The notes beneath the pieces were generated by a model. It was not told the DNA's origin and made no database searches. It saw nothing but the letters and a program-made list of their open reading frames with translations. Positions 7,935 through 15,074 of a stretch of 64,000 bases of DNA are shown in pieces. The position numbers and the translations under genes were made by a program. Position 1 is the first letter of the stretch, and each line of letters begins with the position of its first letter. Origin of the DNA: Rhizobium sp. Q54 (lineage in GTDB: Bacteria; Pseudomonadota; Alphaproteobacteria; Micropepsales; Micropepsaceae); assembly GCA_945882615.1 (NCBI GenBank), contig CAMCWK010000003.1:62001-126000 (forward strand), in the 5' to 3' direction.

Positions 7935-9563
7935 CTAATTGGCCGAAGCGGTGCGGGTGCGTTCGCAGCGCCCGGCCGGCGGTTCAAAACGATCCAGATG
8001 CGCCAGCACTTCGCCCGCGCCGCCGCCACAGGCGATCCAGCGGAAACGGTGATGGGCGTCATTTTCCTTCAGGCTGCTGTCAGCGCTGAGCGCGCCAAAG
8101 CCATGGGCGGCAACACTGCCGGCCACCGGGCCCTTGTCGCAGGCCGCCAGACTGCTTCCGCTTGCCATGCAGTAAGAGAATTGCACCGCAAAGCCGCAGT
8201 CGTTGCGAAAACCCCAATGGCTGCCATCGCTGTCGACTTTCAGACAGGTGGAAGCGGCGTCCTTGTCGGGTGGGGCGGCAACAGTTTCGCCGACCGAAGA
8301 CGCATCCACGGTGCGGACCGGCGACGAGCGCACGGCGACGGCGTCCAGCCCCTTATAGTCACCAATGCTAAAGGACGCCTTGGCGGCGCGGACCGGCGCT
8401 TTCACGCTGGACTGCTTTTCGGGCTTGGCGGAAGCCGGCGGCGCACTGCCCATCGCCACGGGTGCAACTGCCGAGGAACAGCCGCCGCCGCTTTCGCCAG
8501 CCGCGACCGGCAAGCCCAGCCGGCTGGCATAGGCGCTGAGCGCGGCTTTCTTGTCAGCTTCACTGAAGACATGGCCTGGCGGATACCAGCTGCGGCACGA
8601 CTGGGTGCCATCGCTCTCCAGCGCCATTTGTACGCCTTCGCCATTGGAGGACAGCATGGCGGACCGGCCGTCCGCATAGCGCACTTCCACGCCTTTGGTT
8701 GTCAGGCGGAAAAATCCGGTGACGCTGGTGCCGACGCCCGGCGCGCCGGTATCCTCCACCACCGTGCCCATGCGGTCGGTCATGAAGGTGAAAGTCGTCT
8801 TGCGGGCATTGCCGTCGGAGGGCATCACCTGCAACTCCATGCCGCCTTCGATCTGGTTGAGAGCGATGGACGAGCCGTCCACGCCGCCCAGGGTCTTGCC
8901 CGACACCGCCCCGAATGGCGCACTGGCAGGCGCAGGCGCCGGCTTGGCGGTCTCGGCCTTGCTGGCCAGTTTTCCATTCGCTGGTATCAGTTTGCCGTCG
9001 ACGAAGTTTCCGGCCACCAGGCTGCCATCGGCCCGGCGCAATTCACCGGCGCCATTGGGCTTGTCGTCCTTCCAGTCGCCGGCATAGCGCTCGCCATTGG
9101 CGCGGCGCAGGATGCCGAAGCCGGTCATCTTGCCGCCCGTCCACTGGCCCTCGAAACGGTCCTTGCTGTCGGTGACCAGCACGCCGGCGCCATGAAAGCG
9201 GCCCTCCACCATGCCGCCTTCATAGCGCCAGCCATCGCCCCATTGGACGACGACATTGCCGTCCGGAATCATGCCGCGGGCAAAATGGGCGGTGAAGCTT
9301 TGGGTCTTGCCGTCCTGGGTGAAGGTGGCGGTGCCCAGCCCGCTGGCATAGCCATCCACGCAGGTGCCGGTCCAGCTGACGCTATCGCCGGTTTTGGCCT
9401 CGGCATTGAACAACAGGCATTCGCCGTCCTTCAGCCATTGGCCGGCTTGCGTTTCTGGTTGCCCCTCTTGATGCATTCCTGGCTGCACTCCTGGCGCCGC
9501 CAGCGCGGCCAGCGAGCCGCACGCCAGCCATGCGGCGGCCAGCACGGCCTTCGCAGTCCCCAT
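7935..9563 (-). CDS. Exported MORN-repeat-containing protein
   Basis: A 542-residue protein starting at ATG 9563, preceded by AAGAGA, with a signal peptide (MGTAKAVLAAAW to about ALAAP). Between roughly residues 95 and 190 it has four or more MORN-like repeats (WRYEGGMVEGRFHGAG, RFEGQWTGGKMTGFG, RYAGDWKDDKPNGAG). The rest has alternating beta-rich segments and Cys pairs (CGFAVQFSYC, CDKG) near the C-terminus that suggest disulfide bonding outside the cytoplasm. MORN repeats bind membranes or partners in other systems. Here the role is unknown. It is followed by the Pro/Tyr-rich exported protein in the same operon. Three direct repeats about 180 bp upstream may regulate it. Confidence 0.75.
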   Translation of the reverse strand: MGTAKAVLAAAWLACGSLAALAAPGVQPGMHQEGQPETQAGQWLKDGECLLFNAEAKTGDSVSWTGTCVDGYASGLGTATFTQDGKTQSFTAHFARGMIPDGNVVVQWGDGWRYEGGMVEGRFHGAGVLVTDSKDRFEGQWTGGKMTGFGILRRANGERYAGDWKDDKPNGAGELRRADGSLVAGNFVDGKLIPANGKLASKAETAKPAPAPASAPFGAVSGKTLGGVDGSSIALNQIEGGMELQVMPSDGNARKTTFTFMTDRMGTVVEDTGAPGVGTSVTGFFRLTTKGVEVRYADGRSAMLSSNGEGVQMALESDGTQSCRSWYPPGHVFSEADKKAALSAYASRLGLPVAAGESGGGCSSAVAPVAMGSAPPASAKPEKQSSVKAPVRAAKASFSIGDYKGLDAVAVRSSPVRTVDASSVGETVAAPPDKDAASTCLKVDSDGSHWGFRNDCGFAVQFSYCMASGSSLAACDKGPVAGSVAAHGFGALSADSSLKENDAHHRFRWIACGGGAGEVLAHLDRFEPPAGRCERTRTASAN

Positions 9564-9741
9564 TGCATGTCTCTTTTGTAGAAGGCCCAGCCCCATGCCG
9601 CGCCTTGGAGATCAGGCTGCGTCAGCCAAGGCATTCGCGCGAGTCAAAGGCGGCAAAGCGGCAAACGATTCCTTTACGCCGAGAATAAATCTCTGCGCGT
9701 GCCGGATTAGCGCGGATTTATGCGTGCGGTTTGGAACAGGC

Positions 9742-9780
9742 GTTCATCTTCGCGTTCATCTGAGGTTCATCTACATGAAC
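9742..9780. promoter_or_regulatory. Three GTTCATCT direct repeats with an overlapping inverted repeat
   Basis: GTTCATCT occurs at 9742-9749, 9754-9761 and 9765-9772, i.e. at 12- and 11-bp steps. The last copy also forms an inverted repeat with ATGAAC (GTTCAT-N4-ATGAAC, 9765-9780). Direct repeats at about one helical turn are what OmpR/PhoB-type response regulators bind. The site lies in the 276-bp gap between the MORN-protein start and the terminator of the mannonate-dehydratase operon, so the MORN operon is the likely target. No other gene is supported in this gap. Confidence 0.4.
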
Positions 9781-9784
9781 GGCG

Positions 9785-9818
9785 AAAACAAAAAGGCGCG
9801 GGAACTTGCCCGCGCCTT
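9785..9818 (-). terminator. Rho-independent terminator of the mannonate dehydratase operon
   Basis: The complementary arms AAGGCGCGGG (9793-9802) and CCCGCGCCTT (9809-9818) enclose a six-base loop. Read on the minus strand the stem is followed by TTTTTGTTTT. It lies just beyond the stop at 9840. Confidence 0.85.
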
Positions 9819-9839
9819 CTCGTTCCTGAAATGAAAAAC

Positions 9840-10982
9840 TCAGGTGATGCTGCGCTCCGCCTGCATCAGCCCGCGGATATAGCCGAAGGCAAAGGGGAAG
9901 TTCTCGCGCTGGGCGTTGGGGTCGCCCGGCACCGACGGCACATGGTCGGGCATCAGCATGTCTTCATAGCCGATCTCCCGATAGACCTTCAGCGCCTGCA
10001 CGAAATCGATATCGCCTTCGTCCGGGAACATCTCGGCGGTGAAATCGTCGCGCACGCCCTTGATGTTGCGGAAATGGACGTTGAAGATTTTCTTGCGGCT
10101 TCCGAAATAGCGGATGACGTCGAACAGCTCGGCGCGGGGGTTGGCCAGATTTTCCGACACCGTGCCCTGGCAGAAATTGAAGCCGTGATACTGGCTTTCA
10201 TACATGGTGATGAAGCGCTTCATGCCGTCGATGGTGCCCAGCACGTTGTGAATGCCCTGATAGCCTTCGGGCGGCGTGCCCGGATCCTGGGGATGGCAGG
10301 CGATGCGCACCTTGTTCTCGTTCGCCACCGGCACGACGCGCTGCAGGAAGTAATCGATCCGTTCCCAGAAGGCATCGGGGCTGACGATACCGGCTTTGGT
10401 CAGCGGCGGATTCTTGGCCAGCGATTCCTTGGCATTCCAGCGGTCATGCAGGGTGTCGCCGCGACCCGGAACCCGGTTGGTGCGCACCACGCCGAGCAGG
10501 CTCATATTGTATTTGAGGGTCTTGATGCCGGTGGCGGCGCAGGTGCGGATATGGTTCTGGAAGGATTCAATATCGCGGTCGCGCTGCGGGCTCTGCCCCA
10601 GCACGATGGAGGGATGCGGCTCCCGGTCCACGTGGGAGGAGCGCAGCAGCACGCTGTCCACCATCTCGACATTCAGTTTCCACTTGGCGGCCAGGTCCAG
10701 CATCTTCCGCATTTCCTCGGGCGTGGGATACAGCCGGTTGGGATCGGCCACCACCGGGCTGGTGCAGATGGCCTCCACGCCATAGCGCGCCACCCAGGCG
10801 GCGCTGCGTTCGGTCAGGGTGCCGAACTGATGGCCAAGCTTGGCTTTGAGCGGCGGCAACTTGCCGCTGGCGCAGGCGCCCGCGCCCGGCCGCCATTGTT
10901 GCGCTTCGGCGGCGGGAATGCCGGCGGTGGCCACGGCGGCGGCACTGGCGCCGGCGACGGAAAAGAATTTTCTGCGGTCCAT
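9840..10982 (-). CDS. Tat-exported mannonate dehydratase (UxuA-like) TIM-barrel protein
   Basis: A 380-residue protein. The ATG at 10982 follows GGGAGACGATC and opens a twin-arginine signal (DRRKFF, then an Ala-rich segment). The family's metal-site signatures are recognisable: ACHPQDPGTP (UxuA has CHPDDP), FNFCQGT, NVHFRNIKG and MLMPDHVPSVPGD (UxuA has RPDHG). UxuA dehydrates D-mannonate to 2-keto-3-deoxygluconate in the cytoplasm. A folded, exported homologue is unusual, and its substrate may be another sugar acid. It is encoded 16 bp downstream of a ModA-like binding protein in the same operon and is followed by a strong terminator. No other hexuronate gene is nearby. Confidence 0.8.
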   Translation of the reverse strand: MDRRKFFSVAGASAAAVATAGIPAAEAQQWRPGAGACASGKLPPLKAKLGHQFGTLTERSAAWVARYGVEAICTSPVVADPNRLYPTPEEMRKMLDLAAKWKLNVEMVDSVLLRSSHVDREPHPSIVLGQSPQRDRDIESFQNHIRTCAATGIKTLKYNMSLLGVVRTNRVPGRGDTLHDRWNAKESLAKNPPLTKAGIVSPDAFWERIDYFLQRVVPVANENKVRIACHPQDPGTPPEGYQGIHNVLGTIDGMKRFITMYESQYHGFNFCQGTVSENLANPRAELFDVIRYFGSRKKIFNVHFRNIKGVRDDFTAEMFPDEGDIDFVQALKVYREIGYEDMLMPDHVPSVPGDPNAQRENFPFAFGYIRGLMQAERSIT

Positions 10983-10998
10983 GATCGTCTCCCTTTTC

Positions 10999-11757
10999 TT
11001 ATTGCGAAACCGGCTGCAGGCCGGCCTTGAGGTTGGCTTCGCGCCCTTTTGGTCCGCGAAGGTCGTCGAGCATCGCCGCCGCGTCCATTGCGTTTTGCGC
11101 ATGGGTCGCGATAGCGGCGGCATAGATGGTGGTCATCTGGAGCGGGTCGGGCAGCGGCCACACCGTCACCCCCGGATTGGGCAACATCTCACTGACAAGT
11201 GTGACGCCATATTGGGCGCTTCCGTCCGCCACCGCGGCGGCGACCCCGGTGCCGTTCTTCGCCAGGACCGCCTTGGCGCGGACCGCCTCACCGATTCCAA
11301 GCCTGTCGGCCTGTGACAGGAAGAAGACACCGGTGATCCCGCCCGAGGCGGGGTCTACGTAAGAGATATTCCTTGCCGCCAGCAGGGTCGCTTTCACGGC
11401 CGCCCCATCGGCGATCGCGGGTTTGGGCGTTCCCTTGCGCGCGCCGATTCCCGCCACCATCCGGGCCAGATTGCTGTGCTGGGCCGACAGTTTCTTCTGC
11501 CGGGTCAGATTGTCCACCACGGTGGTGGTGGCGATGACCAGATCGAAGGCCTCGCCGGCTTCCATGCGTTTCTGCACGCCGCCGGCGGTATCGCTCACCA
11601 CATCCACCTTGCTTCCGGTGCGGACGGCGAATTCGCCCGCCAGCTGGCGCACCGGCATCGACATGCCCGCGCCGGTGAGGATTTTCAGGTCCCTGGCGCC
11701 AGCAGGCAGCCACCCGGCCAACAGGATCAGCGACGCCGAAAACACGATGCGGTACAT
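10999..11757 (-). CDS. ModA-like periplasmic substrate-binding protein
   Basis: A 252-residue protein with a signal peptide (MYRIVFSASLILLAGW, cleavage near AGARD) and the type 2 periplasmic-binding fold. The pattern LKILTGAGMSMPVRQLAGEF, then FDLVIATTTVVDNL, ISYVDPASGGITG and AQYGVTLVSEM matches molybdate/oxyanion-type ABC substrate-binding proteins. No permease or ATPase gene (modB/modC) accompanies it. It is the first gene of a two-gene operon with the exported mannonate dehydratase homologue, so it may serve as a ligand sensor or scavenger for that enzyme. Ligand unknown. Confidence 0.75.
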   Translation of the reverse strand: MYRIVFSASLILLAGWLPAGARDLKILTGAGMSMPVRQLAGEFAVRTGSKVDVVSDTAGGVQKRMEAGEAFDLVIATTTVVDNLTRQKKLSAQHSNLARMVAGIGARKGTPKPAIADGAAVKATLLAARNISYVDPASGGITGVFFLSQADRLGIGEAVRAKAVLAKNGTGVAAAVADGSAQYGVTLVSEMLPNPGVTVWPLPDPLQMTTIYAAAIATHAQNAMDAAAMLDDLRGPKGREANLKAGLQPVSQ

Positions 11758-11849
11758 GCGCTCAGACCCCCGCCGCTTATGTTCTGTTGCGTGCGGCGCG
11801 CTTGCGTTTTATCAGAGATAAAAGGGTGCGGAAAGCGAAGGGGATAGTG

Positions 11850-12371
11850 ATGAGAATGAGGGCTTTCGCAGGCGCAGCAATAGCGCTGACCTTCCTTTCC
11901 GGAGTGGGGCTTTGCGGCACGGCACAGGCGGCGCCGGAATGGAATGTGATCCTCTTGGAAAAGGTGGTGGACCGCACCCCGGAGCAGACCTGGGCCCGGA
12001 TCGGGCCCTATTGCGCCATTGCCACCTGGCTCAAGGTCACCTGCCAGATCACCTCGGGCAACCAGCTCAGCGTCGGCACCAATCGCCGCCTCAATGGCAA
12101 GACCGACGAGATCATCGTGGCCCAGACGCCCTATTCCTATACCTACGGCCAGCAGCCGTCGGACATTCAGCCCGGCTCGCCGATCTTCTATCACGGCACC
12201 CTGGCGGTGGAGCCGCTGGACCGCGGCCGCAAGACCAAGATCGTCTACACGCTGCTCTACGATCAGGCGCCGCTGGGTACGGCAGAGGCCAAGATCGCCA
12301 ACCGCGAACAGCGCAGCAAGCGCTTCAGCGAAGCCCTCGACAATATGAAAGCCATGGCGGAAGCCCCGTAA
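11850..12371 (+). CDS. Exported SRPBCC/START-like ligand-binding domain protein
   Basis: A 173-residue protein. The ATG at 11850 has AAGGGG upstream and opens a signal peptide (RMRAFAGAAIALTFL, cleavage after AQAA). The mature part (EKVVDRTPEQTWARIG, then beta strands KTDEIIVAQTPY, SYTYG, TKIVYTLLYD and a C-terminal helix) follows the polyketide-cyclase/START helix-grip layout. Such proteins bind hydrophobic ligands, and the ligand here is not evident. It is followed 11 bp later by a 2-hydroxyacid dehydrogenase on the same strand. Confidence 0.7.
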   Translation: MRMRAFAGAAIALTFLSGVGLCGTAQAAPEWNVILLEKVVDRTPEQTWARIGPYCAIATWLKVTCQITSGNQLSVGTNRRLNGKTDEIIVAQTPYSYTYGQQPSDIQPGSPIFYHGTLAVEPLDRGRKTKIVYTLLYDQAPLGTAEAKIANREQRSKRFSEALDNMKAMAEAP

Positions 12372-12382
12372 GAGAAGAACAG

Positions 12383-13300
12383 ATGATCGATATTTTGCAG
12401 TTGGTTCAGTTGCGTCCCGAAGTTCAGAAAGAGCTGGCGGCGCGTTATCGCCTGCACGGCAAGGAGGATTTCGACAAGGTGGCCGGTATCGTGCGCGGCG
12501 CCGTCACCAACGGCCATTCCGGCCCGCCGCCGGAAATGATCGACCGCATGCCCAAGCTGGAAATCATCGCCTCGGCCAGTGTCGGCTATGACGGCATCCC
12601 GGTGGAGTATGCCCGCACCAAGGGCATTCCTGTCACCAACACGCCCGACGTGCTGAATGACGATGTCGCGGACCTGGCCATCGGCCTGATGATCATGACG
12701 GCGCGGCGGCTGGTGGCATCGGATGCCTATGTGCGCGCCGGACGCTGGAGCAAGGAAGGCGACTATCCCCTGGCGCTGAAGGCCAGCGGCAAGCGCGTCG
12801 GCATTCTGGGCATGGGGCGCATCGGCAAGGAGATCGGCAAGCGCGCCGAGGCGATGAACAACACGGTCGCCTATCACAGCCGCAATTCCGTAAAGGATGT
12901 GAGCTGGAAGCACTATCCCGATCTGGTGGAGTTGGCGAAGAACAGCGACTTCCTGATCGTGATCATCCCGTCCACACCCCAGACCCAGAGGATTGTCAGC
13001 AAGGCGGTGATCGAGGCGCTGGGTCCAAGCGGCATTCTGGTCAATGTCGCGCGCGGCGCGGTGGTGGACGAGGACGCGTTGGTCGACGCCCTGAAGAGCG
13101 GCAAGCTGGGCGGCGCGGGACTGGATGTGTTTGTGAATGAGCCGACTGTGCCGGAGGCGCTATACGCGATGGACCAGGTGGTGCTGCAGCCCCATGTCGG
13201 CAGCGCCACCCATGAAACCCGCCGCGTCATGAGCCAGCTGGTGCTGGACAATCTCGACGCGCATTTCGCCGGAAAACCGCTGCTTACAGAAATTAAGTAG
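12383..13300 (+). CDS. D-isomer-specific 2-hydroxyacid dehydrogenase
   Basis: A 305-residue NAD(P)-dependent cytoplasmic oxidoreductase. The nucleotide site GILGMGRIGKEIGKR is intact. So are the catalytic Arg in LVNVARGAVVDEDAL, the Glu in VFVNEPTVP and the His in VVLQPHVGSATHET. The N-terminal substrate lobe includes IIASASVGYDGIPV. The best-fitting subgroup is hydroxypyruvate/glyoxylate reductase, but the substrate cannot be fixed from sequence. ATG at 12383 follows AGAGAAG. The open frame continues upstream through the SRPBCC gene in another phase, which is not real coding. A family-A intergenic repeat follows the stop. Confidence 0.9.
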   Translation: MIDILQLVQLRPEVQKELAARYRLHGKEDFDKVAGIVRGAVTNGHSGPPPEMIDRMPKLEIIASASVGYDGIPVEYARTKGIPVTNTPDVLNDDVADLAIGLMIMTARRLVASDAYVRAGRWSKEGDYPLALKASGKRVGILGMGRIGKEIGKRAEAMNNTVAYHSRNSVKDVSWKHYPDLVELAKNSDFLIVIIPSTPQTQRIVSKAVIEALGPSGILVNVARGAVVDEDALVDALKSGKLGGAGLDVFVNEPTVPEALYAMDQVVLQPHVGSATHETRRVMSQLVLDNLDAHFAGKPLLTEIK

Positions 13301-13302
13301 CA

Positions 13303-13406
13303 GCGCACGCAGGCCCGCCTCCCCATCGTGCGCGTCAGCGCACAAGAGGGGGAGGTGGTTTCAGCGAGCGCGGCGTAGCTGCGCGGAAGCTGAAACCGGA
13401 GGGGGT
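13303..13406. repeat. Intergenic palindromic repeat, family A, copy 1
   Basis: About 104 bp containing GCGCACGCAGG, a GTGCGCGTCAGCGCAC hairpin, CTCCCC/GGGGGAG arms and a TTTCAGC...GCTGAAA stem, ending in GGGGGT. It is nearly identical to 22133-22236 and, inverted, resembles 24490-24591. It lies between convergent genes, where it may act as a transcription end or REP/BIME-like element. Confidence 0.8.
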
Positions 13407-13411
13407 CAGAG

Positions 13412-14131
13412 TCAGTGAACGAGCGCCGTCACGAGATAGAGGAAGCCCGCGCCCGCCAGCGTCGCGATGGTGGTTGAGAAGCGCGGATGCGCGCGATGGC
13501 TTTCGGGCAGCAACCCGCTGGCGCCGATATGCAGGAAGAAGCCGCAGAACAGCGCCAGCAGGATTGCCAGCACGCCGGCATCGGGACGCACGAACAGGCT
13601 GGCGATCGCCCCCAGCATCGGCGCGGCCGCGTCCACTGCCAGCCAGCGCAGCGCGAAGCGCCGTGAGCCGCCATTCTTGATCACCACATTCACGGTGTTG
13701 AGGCCGTCGGCAAAATCATGCGCCAGCACGGCCGCCGCCACGATCAGGCCGACTTCGTGGGAATATTGGAAGGCGATGCCCATGGCAAAGCCGTCCATCA
13801 TGCTATGGGCGGAGAAACTCGCCGCGCCCACCATGCCGCGGGCCGGATTCACCTGACCCTGGCAATCGTGCCGCGCCACGGTACGGTCGAGCAGAGTGTA
13901 TAAAAAGAATCCCAGTGCCGCGATCGCCAGCAATTCGCTGGCGCTGTAAATGCCGGCGCCGGCTTCCAGCGCCTCGGGCGCCAGATCGAAAAACGCCACG
14001 CCGATCACCGCGCCGGCGGAAAAAGCCATCACCAGCGGCAGCTTGTCCGCCAGCCTCAGCGCCAACAGGCCGCCAATCATGGTCGCGCAACTGGCGGCCA
14101 GCGCAATGGCAAGGATCAGGGAAGACGTCAT
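13412..14131 (-). CDS. ZIP family metal transporter
   Basis: A 239-residue inner-membrane protein with about seven to eight transmembrane helices. The two metal-binding helices carry HSMMDGFAMG and HDFADGLNTVNV, the conserved His/Asp signatures of the ZIP family (divalent zinc, iron or manganese uptake). Length is usual for bacterial ZIPs. It stands between repeat copy A1 and the transglutaminase operon on the same strand, 42 bp downstream of the latter's stop. Metal unknown. No Zur or Fur box was recognised. Confidence 0.88.
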   Translation of the reverse strand: MTSSLILAIALAASCATMIGGLLALRLADKLPLVMAFSAGAVIGVAFFDLAPEALEAGAGIYSASELLAIAALGFFLYTLLDRTVARHDCQGQVNPARGMVGAASFSAHSMMDGFAMGIAFQYSHEVGLIVAAAVLAHDFADGLNTVNVVIKNGGSRRFALRWLAVDAAAPMLGAIASLFVRPDAGVLAILLALFCGFFLHIGASGLLPESHRAHPRFSTTIATLAGAGFLYLVTALVH

Positions 14132-14173
14132 GGAAGGCCCGGGATTGGCGGCTTTGCTTTATCGCGCCCCGCC

Positions 14174-15061
14174 TTAGGGGGCAACAGAATCGACCGGGAT
14201 CACGTCAACACCCACATCCACGACATGGTCATGGCCGCCCAGGATGATGCCGGCCACGGGCGCGACATCGCCATAGTCGCGGCCCCAGGCAGATGTGACA
14301 TGGGTTTCGCTGACCAGCACATTGTTGGTGGGATCCAGATCGACCCAGCCGAAGGGCGGCGCCCAGACACTGAACCAGGCATGGCTGGCATCGGCGCCCA
14401 GCATGCGCGCCACGCCCGGCGGCGGCTGGGTCAGGAGATAGCCAGAAACATAGCGGGCGGGCAGCCCAAGGCTGCGCATCGCCGCAATGCCCATATGCGC
14501 CAGGTCCTGGCAAACGCCGGCGCGGATTTCGAACACCCGATCCACCGGCGTGGAGGCGTCCGTGACGGTGGTGTCGTAGCGAAAATCCTTGTGAATGCGG
14601 TTCATCAATTCCATCGCGCCGGTCAGCAGCGGGCGGCCGGGCGGAAAGCTCACCGCCGTATAACCGGCGATGTCGCTTTCAAAGCTGGTCAACGGGGAAT
14701 CGAACATGAACTGCACCGCATCGCGGGCTTCCTCGTCGATCGGATTCTCCAAGAGGCGGCGCACTTCTTCCCAGGTCAGGCTGTCGCGTGACGTTCTTTC
14801 CGGGCGCGGCTCGACCGTGACATGGCTTTGCGCGATCACTTCCAGCTGGGTGTGCGGCTGGTCGAGGGAAAACCATTCGCAAGGGTTGCCGAAATAATCG
14901 TTGCGTTCCACCCGGCTGGCCGGCTCCAGGCTGAAGGTGACTATGCTGTCATGCACGGTCTGGGCGGGCGTGGTGCGCAGACGCAAATGCGCCAGGTGCC
15001 AGGAATGGGAGACATCCTGCAGATAACGGTAGGTGGTGCGGTGGCGGACCTGAAACTCCAT
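14174..15061 (-). CDS. Transglutaminase-like (cysteine peptidase fold) protein
   Basis: A 295-residue protein. The N-terminal ~90 residues form the beta-domain (FQVRHRTTYRYLQDVSHS), followed by the transglutaminase core with the triad Cys184 (AGVCQD), His227 (DASHAW) and Asp243 (VDLDPTNN). Bacterial members act as peptidases or acyl-transfer enzymes rather than true crosslinkers. No signal peptide, so probably cytoplasmic. It is third in an operon after the ATP-grasp/alpha-E protein (13-bp gap) and the large transglutaminase-DUF2126 protein. That trio is conserved across proteobacteria and actinobacteria and has been predicted by comparative genomics to make or break peptide-like linkages. 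The start at 15061 is chosen because the beta-domain begins there. Confidence 0.88.
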   Translation of the reverse strand: MEFQVRHRTTYRYLQDVSHSWHLAHLRLRTTPAQTVHDSIVTFSLEPASRVERNDYFGNPCEWFSLDQPHTQLEVIAQSHVTVEPRPERTSRDSLTWEEVRRLLENPIDEEARDAVQFMFDSPLTSFESDIAGYTAVSFPPGRPLLTGAMELMNRIHKDFRYDTTVTDASTPVDRVFEIRAGVCQDLAHMGIAAMRSLGLPARYVSGYLLTQPPPGVARMLGADASHAWFSVWAPPFGWVDLDPTNNVLVSETHVTSAWGRDYGDVAPVAGIILGGHDHVVDVGVDVIPVDSVAP

Positions 15062-15074
15062 CACGGCTGATCCA

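Noticed and set aside
9595-9834. 79-codon plus-strand frame in the gap before the mannonate dehydratase operon
   Set aside because: It runs through the terminator hairpin and the direct repeats, lacks a ribosome-binding site and has no domain.
13303-13406. CRISPR array
   Set aside because: Copies are kilobases apart, palindromic, and lack spacer structure; they are dispersed intergenic repeats.
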